Source: Pseudomonas sp. RIT623
Lineage (GTDB): Bacteria > Pseudomonadota > Gammaproteobacteria > Pseudomonadales > Pseudomonadaceae
Assembly: GCF_004519305.1 (NCBI RefSeq)
Contig: NZ_SOZA01000008.1
Span: 124,001-188,000 of the forward strand
Length of the DNA stretch: 64,000 nucleotides
Reading direction: 5' to 3'
The notes beneath the pieces were generated by a model that did no database searches, was not told the origin of the DNA, and saw only the letters and a list, made by a program, of their open reading frames with translations. Positions 25,684 to 34,044 of the stretch are shown here, in pieces (the stretch's first letter is position 1; each line of letters starts with the position of its first letter). The position numbers and the translations under genes were made by a program.

Positions 25684-26610
25684 TTACACCTCCAGCCCTC
25701 CAAACCGGCGATAATAGCTTTCTCTGGCATCCGGCAGCGGCCCATCTGCGGTTTCAAATGTGCTGGCCAGGTATTGCTCTGCCCTGCCCTGCACCAGGCG
25801 ATACAGGTTGCGGCACAGTTGCCGGGCGGCACGCCCTTCCCAATCGCCGGGCAGCAGTTCTTCCGGCAATTGCGGGTCGCGCAGCAGCAGCCGGCGGTAC
25901 TCGTGAATCAGCAGCATGCGGGCGAGGAAACAATCCTGAGGCTGGGGCGCCGGCAGCGCTTTCATGGCCTGCCAGAGTGGCCTGAACAAACAAATGAACT
26001 CGCTGTAGTGCTGCCCCAGTTCGTCGATGTTCCAGCTTTCCCGCACCTGGGCACGCATCGCCTTGGAGGCTAAAACCTCTTGGGCACGGGTTTCGAACAC
26101 GATGCAGTCGTCCTCGGCCCCCTGTTCGCGCAACGTGGCGAGCAGGTCGGCGCGGTCGCTGCGCGGACAGCCCAGCAGGTTCGGGCCCATGGCGCCAAAC
26201 CCTTGCCACTCCAGCTCCTCGCGTACTGCCTTGCGCTTGGGGGCATCCAACTGGCTCAGCAACACCAGGGTCCAGGCGCCGTCCCACGCCGGCAGGTTGG
26301 CGCTGTAGACACGCTTGAAGGCCTTCTCGAACCGCCGCCGCCCGGTGCCGGTCAGGCTGTAATAGCTGCGCCGGCCGACCTTCTCCGCGGTCAGCCAACC
26401 TTCCTTGGTCAGGCGGAAGATCGAGGTGCGGATCAACCGCTCGTTGATGCCCATCGGCTCCAGCAGGTTGATCAGGCTACCCAGCCACACCGTGCCGCCA
26501 TGGGGCTCGATGGCATCGCCATACAGGGTGATGATCAGCGAACTGGCGCGGATCGGGGTTTGCTCCTGGAAGCGAGTGATCAGGTGATTCAGGGGGGCAA
26601 GACTGCTCAT
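25684..26610 (-). CDS. paaX: Phenylacetic acid degradation repressor PaaX
   Basis: This 308-aa protein has an N-terminal winged-helix (SSLIITLYGDAIEPHGGTVW; RLIRTSIFRLTKEGWLTAEKVGRRSYY), a middle PaaX domain and a C-terminal domain (LLIHEYRRLLLRDPQLPEELLPGDW), as in GntR-like PaaX repressors. These bind phenylacetyl-CoA and lift repression of paa genes. I chose ATG 26610: it gives the family length, while the longer frame would read into paaY. It is convergent with the RHS gene. The coding start lies 59 bp from the end of paaY, which suggests a paaY-paaX operon. Confidence 0.92.
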   Translation of the reverse strand: MSSLAPLNHLITRFQEQTPIRASSLIITLYGDAIEPHGGTVWLGSLINLLEPMGINERLIRTSIFRLTKEGWLTAEKVGRRSYYSLTGTGRRRFEKAFKRVYSANLPAWDGAWTLVLLSQLDAPKRKAVREELEWQGFGAMGPNLLGCPRSDRADLLATLREQGAEDDCIVFETRAQEVLASKAMRAQVRESWNIDELGQHYSEFICLFRPLWQAMKALPAPQPQDCFLARMLLIHEYRRLLLRDPQLPEELLPGDWEGRAARQLCRNLYRLVQGRAEQYLASTFETADGPLPDARESYYRRFGGLEV

Positions 26611-26669
26611 GAGGGGACGAGGCGCGGCCAAAGCCTCGACTATACCCGGCTGTCGCGACCGCGCAAGGC

Positions 26670-27269
26670 TCATGCGCCGCCCTCGGCCTTGGGCCGCACG
26701 CCAGAGTCGCCCATCCGCGCGCGTCCGGGTTCGGCGACCGACAGCGGCGGACACTCCACCAGGCTGGCCATGCAGCGTTGCGTCAGGCGGTGGTACTCAG
26801 CCGTGCCGCGCTGTTTCCAGGCCAGCTCCTCGTCGCTGAGCGAGCGTTTCACCACAGCCGGGGCGCCGACCACCAGGCTCCGCTCCGGGCACTGGAAGCC
26901 AGCTTTGACGAATGCCGTGGCGGCGACGATGCAGCGTGGGGCGATGTGCGCGCGATCCATCACCACCGCGTTCATGCCGACCAAGGCGTCTTCACCGATC
27001 CGGCAGCCATGGATCACCGCGCCGTGGCCGATATGGCCGTTGCGCTCGATCACCGTGTCACCACCGGGGAAGCCATGCATCACACAAGTGTCCTGCAGGT
27101 TGGCCCCCTCCTCCATGACGATCCGACCCAGGTCGCCGCGCAGCGCCGCGAGCGGACCGACATAGCAGTTGGCACCGATGATCACGTCGCCAATCAGCAC
27201 AGCACTGGGGTGGACGTAAGCACTGGGGTGGATCACCGGGGTGAGGCCGTCGAGGCGGTAGCAAGGCAT
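26670..27269 (-). CDS. paaY: PaaY, gamma-carbonic-anhydrase-like hexapeptide-repeat thioesterase
   Basis: This 199-aa protein forms a left-handed beta helix with hexapeptide repeats: VHPSAVLIGDVIIGANCYVGP, GANLQDTCVMHGFPGGDTVI and GHIGHGAVIHGCRIGEDALVGMNAVVM. The metal-binding His residues of gamma carbonic anhydrases are visible (CVMHG, GHIGHGAVIH). In E. coli PaaY is a thioesterase that rescues CoA from stalled intermediates. It opens a minus-strand unit with paaX, divergent from paaG. Confidence 0.92.
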   Translation of the reverse strand: MPCYRLDGLTPVIHPSAYVHPSAVLIGDVIIGANCYVGPLAALRGDLGRIVMEEGANLQDTCVMHGFPGGDTVIERNGHIGHGAVIHGCRIGEDALVGMNAVVMDRAHIAPRCIVAATAFVKAGFQCPERSLVVGAPAVVKRSLSDEELAWKQRGTAEYHRLTQRCMASLVECPPLSVAEPGRARMGDSGVRPKAEGGA

Positions 27270-27614
27270 AGAAGTGCGGGCTCGATAGGGTCTTGAGAGG
27301 GGATGAGCATGTTACATTTCGCTAAATGCAGTCAATAAATTATGTTTTTGTATCATGTTTCTTGCGTGCACGGCCTAGGCTGTAGCGGCCGCGTCGCGTT
27401 CGAGCTACGTCTACCGTACCTATAGAATATGGCTACAAAGCTTGATGCCTGGCCTGGCAGACGATGCAGGGCCAGCGGTTTATGCGCGCCTTATAAGACA
27501 CGCAATCTAATATGCGAGTTGCAAAATGGTATCTATTAAACCCTATACTTCTTCACGCTCACTCCCAGGGGTTGCAGGCCACCCCTCCCATCGACACAAC
27601 GAAGCGAGTCCGCC
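27270..27614. promoter_or_regulatory. Divergent paaY/paaG promoter region
   Basis: This 345-bp region has no gene. It includes an AT-rich segment next to paaY with ttttgtatcatgttt (27346-27360) and, near paaG, ggtatctattaaa (27528-27540). Both share the gtatc core of the operator seen upstream of paaA, so they may be weaker PaaX half-sites. Confidence 0.5.
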
Positions 27615-28409
27615 ATGCCCTTCGAACACATCCTGTTTTCCATCGACGCCGACGGTGTTGCCCTGCTCTCGCTGAACCGGCCCGAGCAACTGAACAGCTT
27701 CACCACCGCCATGCACCTCGAGGTCGGCGAAGCGCTGCGCCAGGTGCGCCAGAGCGAGCACGCCCGGGTCTTGCTGCTGACCGCGGAAGGCCGCGGCTTC
27801 TGCGCTGGCCAGGACTTGGCCGACCCGAGTGTGGCGCCCGCCGCGCAAATGCCCGACCTGGGCGAATCCATCGACACCTTCTACAACCCCCTGGTACGCA
27901 GCCTGCGCGACCTGCCGTTGCCGGTGATCTGTGCAGTCAATGGCGTGGCCGCCGGTGCCGGGGCCAACCTGCCGCTGGCGTGCGACCTGGTGCTGGCAGC
28001 ACGCTCGGCGAGTTTCATCCAGGCATTTTGCAAGATCGGCTTGGTGCCAGACTCCGGCGGTACCTGGCAGCTGCCTCGACTGATCGGCATGGCCCGGGCC
28101 AAGGCGTTGGCGATGCTCGGCACCCGCCTGAGCGCCGAGCAGGCCGAGCAATGGGGGTTGATCCACCGCGTGGTGGACGACGCCGCATTGCGCGACGAGG
28201 CGCTGGCGCTGGCCCGCCAGCTCGCCACCCAACCCACCTATGGCTTGGCGTTGATCAAGCGCGCCCTCAACCAGAGCTTCGATCACGGTTTCGACCAGCA
28301 ACTGGAGCTGGAACGCGATCTGCAGCGCCTGGCAGGACGCAGCGAGGACTACCGCGAAGGCGTCATGGCCTTCATGGACAAACGCAGCCCCGAGTTCAAG
28401 GGGCGCTGA
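27615..28409 (+). CDS. paaG: 1,2-epoxyphenylacetyl-CoA isomerase PaaG
   Basis: This 264-aa crotonase-fold protein has oxyanion-hole segments GRGFCAGQDLADP and VNGVAAGAGANLPLACDL. AFCKIGLVPDSGGTWQLPRL carries the acidic residue typical of PaaG. PaaG converts ring-1,2-epoxyphenylacetyl-CoA to the oxepin-CoA. It is the first gene of the rightward unit and is followed by paaI (50-bp gap). PaaF, the other crotonase of the pathway, lacks the GQDL signature, so PaaG is preferred. Confidence 0.9.
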   Translation: MPFEHILFSIDADGVALLSLNRPEQLNSFTTAMHLEVGEALRQVRQSEHARVLLLTAEGRGFCAGQDLADPSVAPAAQMPDLGESIDTFYNPLVRSLRDLPLPVICAVNGVAAGAGANLPLACDLVLAARSASFIQAFCKIGLVPDSGGTWQLPRLIGMARAKALAMLGTRLSAEQAEQWGLIHRVVDDAALRDEALALARQLATQPTYGLALIKRALNQSFDHGFDQQLELERDLQRLAGRSEDYREGVMAFMDKRSPEFKGR

Positions 28410-28459
28410 CCCCCGCGGCGCAGCTGCTGCGCCGTATCCGTGCCAAGGAGGCCGACTAC

Positions 28460-28909
28460 ATGCCTGAACACTCCCCCAAAGCCTTGGCCCAAGCTTGCGC
28501 CCAGGCCATGTTCGCCCGCGACCCAGCCAGCCAGGGTTTGGGCATCGACCTGCTCGATGCCGGCCCCGGCAGCGCCCGCCTGGGCATGACCGTGCGGCCC
28601 GACATGCTCCAGGGCCATGGCACCTGCCATGGCGGCTACCTGTTCGCCCTGGCCGACTCGGCTTTCGCCTTTGCCTGCAACAGCTACGACGAAGCCACCG
28701 TGGCCCTGGGCTGCAGCATCGACTATGTGGCGCCGGCCGGGCTCGGTGATCGCCTTGTCGCTCACGCCAGTGAACAGAGCCGCAAGGGGCGCACCGGCAA
28801 CTACGACGTGCGCATCGAGAACCAGCAGGGCCAACTGATCGCCCTGTTCCATGGCAAATCCTACAAGGTGCGTGGCGCGGTTCTAATACCGAAAAATACG
28901 CAAGACTGA
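28460..28909 (+). CDS. paaI: Hydroxyphenylacetyl-CoA thioesterase PaaI
   Basis: This 149-aa hotdog-fold thioesterase has the active site GHGTCHGGYLFALADSAFAFACNS and a later VALGCSIDYVAPAGLGDRL, typical of PaaI. It hydrolyses dead-end CoA esters to recover CoA. A strong aaggagg site lies ahead of ATG 28460. It follows paaG directly in one operon. Confidence 0.9.
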   Translation: MPEHSPKALAQACAQAMFARDPASQGLGIDLLDAGPGSARLGMTVRPDMLQGHGTCHGGYLFALADSAFAFACNSYDEATVALGCSIDYVAPAGLGDRLVAHASEQSRKGRTGNYDVRIENQQGQLIALFHGKSYKVRGAVLIPKNTQD

Positions 28910-29028
28910 AAGCATTTCCTGTATCGAAATTTAGTCTGGAGCCATGCCGGCAGCCGCCCTCTGGCTGGAGGCTCGCATTATCCAGGTCCACAATGCGCAA
29001 GGGCGACAATGCGACACATCATTTTAAC

Positions 29029-29067
29029 CGATACTATAAATTGTGTTTGATGTTGTATTTTGTATCG
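29029..29067 (+). promoter_or_regulatory. PaaX-type operator overlapping the paaA promoter
   Basis: The inverted hexamers cgatac (29029-29034) and gtatcg (29062-29067) are separated by exactly 27 nt. From memory, the E. coli PaaX site is TGATTC(N27)GAATCA, so the geometry matches even though the hexamer differs. The spacer includes tataaat, a likely -10 box. A further gtatcg at 28921-28926 lies upstream. Confidence 0.65.
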
Positions 29068-29116
29068 AATATAAATGGCTCACGCTTCAAGCCGCCCTCA
29101 ATCGGAAGCCCTGCAA

Positions 29117-30106
29117 ATGTACGCACAGCTAGTGGAAACCGGCGTCAAACGCCTCAAGTCGCTGGAAGAGATGTCGCCCGAAGAACGCGCCTTCCAGGAA
29201 AAGATCGACGCCGAGATCAAGATCGAAGCCAAGAACTGGATGCCCGACGCCTACCGCCAGACCCTCATCCGCCAGATCTCCCAGCACGCCCACTCGGAAA
29301 TCGTCGGCATGCTGCCCGAAGGCAACTGGGTCACCCGTGCCCCGTCGCTCAAGCGCAAGCTGCAACTGATGGCCAAGATCCAGGACGAAGCCGGTCACGG
29401 CCTGTACCTGTACAGCGCCATGGAAACCCTCGGCGCCGACCGCGACGAAGAAATCGCCAAGCTGCACAGCGGCAAGGCCAAGTATTCGAGCATCTTCAAC
29501 TATCCGACCCTGACTTGGGCCGACATGGGCGCGGTGGGCTGGCTGGTCGACGGCGCCGCCATCGTCAACCAGGTGGTGCTGCAACGCACCTCCTATGGCC
29601 CCTACTCCCGCGCCATGATCCGCATCTGCAAGGAAGAGAGTTTCCACCAGCGCCAAGGCTACGAGCTGCTGCTGACCATGATGCGCCACGGCACTCAGGC
29701 ACAGAAGGACATGGTCCAGGACGCCATCAACCGTCTGTGGTGGCCGTCGCTGATGATGTTCGGCCCCAGCGACGAGCACTCGCCCAACAGTGCCCAGTCC
29801 ATGGCCTGGAAGATCAAGCGCCAGACCAACGACGAGCTGCGCCAGCGCTTCATCGACCAGACCGTGCCGCAACTCGAGCTGCTCGGCTGCACCGCGCCGG
29901 ACCCGGCGCTGAAGTGGAACGAGGCGCGCGGTCACTACGACTTCGGCCAGATCCAGTGGCAGGAGTTCTACGAGGTGCTCAAAGGTAACGGCCCGTGCAA
30001 CCAGGAACGCCTGGCCAAGCGGCGCAACGCCATCGAAGGCGGCGCCTGGGTGCGTGAAGCCGCCGTGGCCTACGCCCGCAAACAACAGAACAAGAACGCC
30101 GCCTGA
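29117..30106 (+). CDS. paaA: Phenylacetyl-CoA 1,2-epoxidase subunit PaaA (catalytic)
   Basis: This 329-aa diiron subunit begins [19 protein letters not shown], as in P. putida. The ATG at 29117 has ggaag upstream; an earlier in-frame ATG at 29075 overlaps the operator area and has no ribosome site. Iron ligands are visible in [20 protein letters not shown] (E-x-x-H) and [17 protein letters not shown] (E-x-x-H). It inserts oxygen into the CoA-activated ring. It is followed by paaBCDE. Confidence 0.95.
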   Translation: MYAQLVETGVKRLKSLEEMSPEERAFQEKIDAEIKIEAKNWMPDAYRQTLIRQISQHAHSEIVGMLPEGNWVTRAPSLKRKLQLMAKIQDEAGHGLYLYSAMETLGADRDEEIAKLHSGKAKYSSIFNYPTLTWADMGAVGWLVDGAAIVNQVVLQRTSYGPYSRAMIRICKEESFHQRQGYELLLTMMRHGTQAQKDMVQDAINRLWWPSLMMFGPSDEHSPNSAQSMAWKIKRQTNDELRQRFIDQTVPQLELLGCTAPDPALKWNEARGHYDFGQIQWQEFYEVLKGNGPCNQERLAKRRNAIEGGAWVREAAVAYARKQQNKNAA

Positions 30107-30133
30107 GGCGGCCCGCGATACTGAGGAACCACC

Positions 30134-30415
30134 ATGTCCACCTGGACCCTTTACGAAGTCTTCGTGCGCAGCAAGCACGGCCTGAACCACAAGCACGTCG
30201 GCAGCGTGCATGCCGCCGATGCCGCCATGGCCATCGAGAATGCCCGTGAGCTCTACACCCGTCGCAGCGAAGGCGTCAGCCTGTGGGTTGTGCCTTCGGC
30301 GCTGATCATCGCCTCCTCCCCCGACGAGAAAGACCCGCTGTTCGCCCCGGCGGACGACAAGGTCTACCGGCACGCAAGCTTCTATGAGCTGCCCGCCGAA
30401 GTCGGCCATATGTGA
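30134..30415 (+). CDS. paaB: Phenylacetyl-CoA epoxidase subunit PaaB
   Basis: This 93-aa protein has WTLYEVFVRSKHGLNHKHVGSVHA and AIENARELYTRRSEGVSLWVV, the hallmarks of PaaB, the small bridging subunit that holds PaaAC dimers together. It lies 27 bp after paaA and 8 bp before paaC. Confidence 0.95.
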   Translation: MSTWTLYEVFVRSKHGLNHKHVGSVHAADAAMAIENARELYTRRSEGVSLWVVPSALIIASSPDEKDPLFAPADDKVYRHASFYELPAEVGHM

Positions 30416-30423
30416 GGCGCGCC

Positions 30424-31182
30424 ATGCACAAGCAAGCACTGATCCCCTACCTGCTGCTGCTCGGCGACAGCGCCCTGATCCAGGGCCAGCGCCTGTGCGA
30501 GTGGTGCGGCAAGGCGCCAGCCCTGGAAGAAGAGCTGGCGTTGATGAATGTCGGTCTCGACCTGGTAGGTCAGGCCCGCAACTGGCTCGAATACGCCGCT
30601 GAGCTGCTGGACGATGGCCGCGACGCCGACGCTCTGGCGTTTCGCCGCGACGAACGCGCCTTCCGTAACCTGCTGCTGGTCGAACAGCCCAATGGCGACT
30701 TTGCCGTGACCATGCTCAAGCAGTTCCTCTACGACGCCTGGCACCATGCCGCGCTCGAAGGCCTGTGCGCTTCGAACGACGCACGCATCGCCGGCATCGC
30801 CGCCAAGGCCCTGAAGGAAGTCACCTATCACCTGCGCCGCTCCGGCGAGTGGGTGCAGCGCCTGGGTGACGGCACGGAGCAAAGCCGCCGGCGCATGCTC
30901 GACGCCATACCGCTGCTGTGGCGCTTTACCGTCGAGCTGACCGCCGCCAGCGACCACGAGGTGCAACTGGCCGCGGCGGGTGTCGGCGCCGACCCGGCCC
31001 TGGTCGGCCGTCGCTGGCAAGCCACGGTCAGTGCGCTATTCGCCTCGGTCGAGCTGCCGCTGCCCCAGGCCGCCAGCCACTTCTACCTCGACGGCCGCCA
31101 AGGCTTGCACACCGAGCATCTGGGCCTGCTGCTTGCCGAAATGCAATTTTTGCCACGGGCCTACCCCGATGCGACCTGGTGA
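30424..31182 (+). CDS. paaC: Phenylacetyl-CoA epoxidase subunit PaaC
   Basis: This 252-aa ferritin-like structural subunit has LLLLGDSALIQGQRLCEWCG, NVGLDLVGQARNWLEYAAEL and KEVTYHLRRSGEWVQRLGDGT, typical of PaaC, which pairs with PaaA. The ATG at 30424 was chosen over one four codons upstream because of family length and an aggcgc site. It overlaps paaD by 14 bp. Confidence 0.94.
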   Translation: MHKQALIPYLLLLGDSALIQGQRLCEWCGKAPALEEELALMNVGLDLVGQARNWLEYAAELLDDGRDADALAFRRDERAFRNLLLVEQPNGDFAVTMLKQFLYDAWHHAALEGLCASNDARIAGIAAKALKEVTYHLRRSGEWVQRLGDGTEQSRRRMLDAIPLLWRFTVELTAASDHEVQLAAAGVGADPALVGRRWQATVSALFASVELPLPQAASHFYLDGRQGLHTEHLGLLLAEMQFLPRAYPDATW

Positions 31183-31693
31183 GCTGATCGTCGGCGACCG
31201 TGGCGCCCGGGCCCAGCAACCGGGCGACCTGGCCCGCGCCTGGGCGGTGCTGGCCGAGGTGATGGACCCGGAGGTGCCGGTGGTCAGCGTGGTCGACCTG
31301 GGCATCGTCCGCGACCTCGACTGGCGCGCCGGCCACCTGCACCTGGTGGTGACGCCGACCTATTCCGGCTGCCCTGCCACCGAGGTGATCGAGGGCGATA
31401 TCCGCCAGGCCCTGGAACACGCCGGCTTTCCGGCCCCCGCCGTGGAACGGCGGCTGACCCCGGCCTGGAGCACCGACTGGATCAGCACCCTGGGCCGTGA
31501 ACGCCTGCTTGCCTATGGCATCGCCCCGCCCGAGGGCGGGGCCAGCCTGCACGGCCATAGCCCCGTGGTGTGCTGCCCGCAATGCGCCAGTGGCGACACC
31601 GAGCTGCTCAGCGAGTTCGGTTCCACCGCCTGCAAGGCCCTGTACCGCTGTCGCGCGTGCCTGGAGCCGTTCGACTATTTCAAATGCCTATGA
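31169..31693 (+). CDS. paaD: PaaD, iron-sulfur maturation protein of the epoxidase
   Basis: This 174-aa protein has an N-terminal MIP18/DUF59 domain (WAVLAEVMDPEVPVVSVVDLGI, then YSGCPATEVIEGDI) and C-terminal zinc-type cysteines CCPQCASGDTELLSEFGSTACK followed by YRCRACLEPFDYFKC. PaaD probably helps assemble the metal centres. The ATG at 31169 overlaps paaC, giving the family length. Confidence 0.92.
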   Translation: MRPGELIVGDRGARAQQPGDLARAWAVLAEVMDPEVPVVSVVDLGIVRDLDWRAGHLHLVVTPTYSGCPATEVIEGDIRQALEHAGFPAPAVERRLTPAWSTDWISTLGRERLLAYGIAPPEGGASLHGHSPVVCCPQCASGDTELLSEFGSTACKALYRCRACLEPFDYFKCL

Positions 31694-31708
31694 GCCGTGG
31701 AGAACACC

Positions 31709-32785
31709 ATGAGCCAGTTTCACCGCCTGACCATCAAGCAAGTGCGTCAGGAAACACGGGACGCCGTGTCCATCGCCTTCGACGTGCCCAGCCACCTGCA
31801 GGACGATTTTCGCTTCACCCAGGGCCAGTACCTGGTCATGCGCACTCATCTGGACGATGAAGAAGTACGCCGCTCCTACTCGATCTGCAGCGCGGTGCAG
31901 GACGGCGAACTGCGCGTGGCGGTCAAGCGCGTGCCGGGCGGGCGTTTCTCTGCGTTCGCCAACGACGTGCTCGAGGCCGGCCAGCAACTGGAGGTGATGC
32001 CGCCCTCGGGCAGCTTCTTCGTGCCGCTGGAGCCGAGCCGCCAGGGCCACTACCTGGGCGTCGCCGCCGGCAGCGGCATCACCCCGATCCTGTCGCTGAT
32101 CGCCACCACCTTGGCCTGCGAGCCGCACAGCCGCTTCACCCTGCTGTACGGCAACCGGGCCAGCAGCAGCGCGCTGTTCCGCGACCGCTTGGAAGACCTG
32201 AAGAACCAGTACCTGGAGCGCCTGAACCTGATCTTCGTGTTCAGCCGTGAACAACAGGATGTCGACCTGTACAACGGCCGCATCGACGCCGACAAGTGCG
32301 GCCAGCTGTTCTCTCGCTGGCTGGATGTGCCCAACCTCGACGCCGCCTTCATCTGCGGCCCCCAGGCCATGACCGAGACCGTGCGCGACAGCTTGCAGGC
32401 CAACGGCATGGACAAGGCGCGCATTCACTTCGAACTGTTCGCCGCCGCCGATGGCACGGCCCGCCGCGAGGCACGCGAGGCCGCTCGCCAGCTCGACGCC
32501 AGCAGTAGTCAAATCACCGTGATCAGCGATGGTCGGGCGCTGGCCTTCGACCTGCCGCGCAACACCGTCAGCGTGCTCGACGCCGGCAATGCCATTGGTG
32601 CCGAGCTGCCCTATTCGTGCAAGGCCGGGGTGTGCTCGACCTGCAAGTGCAAGGTGATCGAGGGCGAGGTGGAGATGGACAGCAACCATGCCCTGGAGGA
32701 CTACGAAGTGGCGGCCGGCTACGTGCTGTCGTGCCAGAGTTTCCCGATCAGCGACAAGGTGGTGCTGGACTTCGACCAGCTTTGA
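31709..32785 (+). CDS. paaE: PaaE, phenylacetyl-CoA epoxidase reductase
   Basis: This 358-aa protein has an FAD-binding ferredoxin-reductase N-terminus (VRRSYSICSAV; GRFSAFANDVLEAG), an NAD-binding part (YLGVAAGSGITPILSLI; AAFICGPQAMTETV) and a C-terminal plant-type 2Fe-2S ferredoxin (ELPYSCKAGVCSTCKCKVIEG ... VLSCQSFP). It passes electrons from NADPH to PaaAC. Last gene of the paaABCDE unit. A 6-bp inverted repeat, gatacc/ggtatc with a 9-nt loop, overlaps its stop (32784-32804). Confidence 0.95.
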   Translation: MSQFHRLTIKQVRQETRDAVSIAFDVPSHLQDDFRFTQGQYLVMRTHLDDEEVRRSYSICSAVQDGELRVAVKRVPGGRFSAFANDVLEAGQQLEVMPPSGSFFVPLEPSRQGHYLGVAAGSGITPILSLIATTLACEPHSRFTLLYGNRASSSALFRDRLEDLKNQYLERLNLIFVFSREQQDVDLYNGRIDADKCGQLFSRWLDVPNLDAAFICGPQAMTETVRDSLQANGMDKARIHFELFAAADGTARREAREAARQLDASSSQITVISDGRALAFDLPRNTVSVLDAGNAIGAELPYSCKAGVCSTCKCKVIEGEVEMDSNHALEDYEVAAGYVLSCQSFPISDKVVLDFDQL

Positions 32786-33036
32786 TACCAAGGGCTACGG
32801 TATCGATGCCGCGAAAGGCGCGCAACGCGATCCCGCAGCCCAGCAACCTTGCACAATCGTTTTTGCCTTGGGCAGTCAGGTGCGTGCCAAAAACCCGTAC
32901 TCTCCTGCGAGCATATAAGGCGTGGTAACTATTATCATCGAATCGTTGATACTGGTAATTTTACTAGGTGTCGATTTTATCAGCGCAGAGTAAGGTGAGT
33001 TGCAGCGGCTTAACCTATTCGAAGAGGGAGTCGAGC

Positions 33037-33609
33037 ATGGCTACCGATCTGCAGACCTTCAAGTTGATTAACAACCTCAAGCCAGATGTGCAATACAAAT
33101 TTTATTGGAGCAAGGATGAAGAAGTTGACAAGTGGACGGACACTGGTTTCGTCTTCTATGAAAGACAGTTCGTCGTCGAAACCGAGGCAACGGGCTTCAA
33201 GTCTTACTTGATAGACATGTGGCGACTGAAGCCCAAGAACGGCACCACCATTGCCTCCGTCACGACCATTCCGAATGAAGATAGATTGATACATGCGGAC
33301 GCCTTTGAATCAGCGCCTGGAGAAGTGTGGTTCTGGCTTAATACTTGGTATTTTTACAAATTCGACAGCGCGAGAAATGTAGAAATTGATATTTCATATT
33401 TAGGGCTGCCGCAAAAAAGCGTGACGGCACGCATCAATGATGACGATGCCTTGACATTCATACGTCTACTCATCGTTGAGCCGAAGCTGGGCCCACCCGA
33501 AACAACCGGCCCGGAAAAATTCCATTGCGTGATTCTTGACAAGAAGAGTGGCCGCTACAATTTGACTCTTGAAATGAGCGGCGAGACGTTCAACTTCCGC
33601 CCCACTTAA
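33037..33609 (+). CDS. Hypothetical protein, AT-rich orphan
   Basis: This 190-aa protein starts MATDLQTFKLINNLKPDVQY with a clear aggga site. It is acidic, with many Phe, Tyr and Trp residues (VWFWLNTWYFYKF) and apparently beta-rich. It has no signal peptide or membrane helix. Codon third positions are clearly AT-richer than paaE before it or the transporter genes after it, which suggests horizontal acquisition. Family not recognised. Confidence 0.7.
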   Translation: MATDLQTFKLINNLKPDVQYKFYWSKDEEVDKWTDTGFVFYERQFVVETEATGFKSYLIDMWRLKPKNGTTIASVTTIPNEDRLIHADAFESAPGEVWFWLNTWYFYKFDSARNVEIDISYLGLPQKSVTARINDDDALTFIRLLIVEPKLGPPETTGPEKFHCVILDKKSGRYNLTLEMSGETFNFRPT

Positions 33610-33744
33610 ACCACCTTCTATCAGCGACAGGTGGTTACAGATTTCGCGCAATGGATCGGCACCCACTCTGAGCAATAGGCGACCTGGCAGAGCAACAAAA
33701 GGCATGCGTTGACTCCCATGGGCATAAATGCTCAGATGCGCCCC

Positions 33745-33930
33745 TGCTTTCAGGTGTCCCTGGCCGCCGCGCCTGGGGTTAAACGGGAAGCCGGTGCCTC
33801 GCCCGTGCGAGAAGTCCGGCGCTGCCCCCGCAACGGTAAGCGAGCCTGGCATTCGACACGCCACTGTGCCCCGCGCATGGGAAGGTGAATGCCCGATGAC
33901 CCTCGCCAGCCCGGAGACCGGCCTGATTCG
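33745..33930 (+). ncRNA. Cobalamin (AdoCbl) riboswitch
   Basis: Conserved pieces appear in order: aacgggaagccggtg (33782-33796), ccggcgctgcccccgcaacg with ggtaag (33816-33840), gccactgtgc, gcatgggaaggtg (33874-33887) and agcccggagaccggcc (33907-33923). The last part holds the usual long-range kissing region. It lies about 115 bp before the first gene of a B12-type importer and should lower its expression when cobalamin is plentiful. Confidence 0.93.
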
Positions 33931-34044
33931 CCCATGGCCATTCCCGCGGAGGGCGGGTGCGCTCAGCTTGCCAGGCGCCCGCGCGCCTGCGCGGCCGTCT
34001 CGCACCGTCACCGTCGGGCTCATTCATTCCTGCGGTGTCCATCC

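Noticed and set aside
27543..29009. 488-codon minus-strand frame opposite paaG and paaI
   Set aside because: paaG and paaI are clear by motif; composition of the antisense frame is Arg/Gly/Gln-rich without domains.
29075..29116. Longer paaA start at 29075
   Set aside because: No ribosome site, next to the proposed operator, and the family begins at MYAQLVETG (29117).
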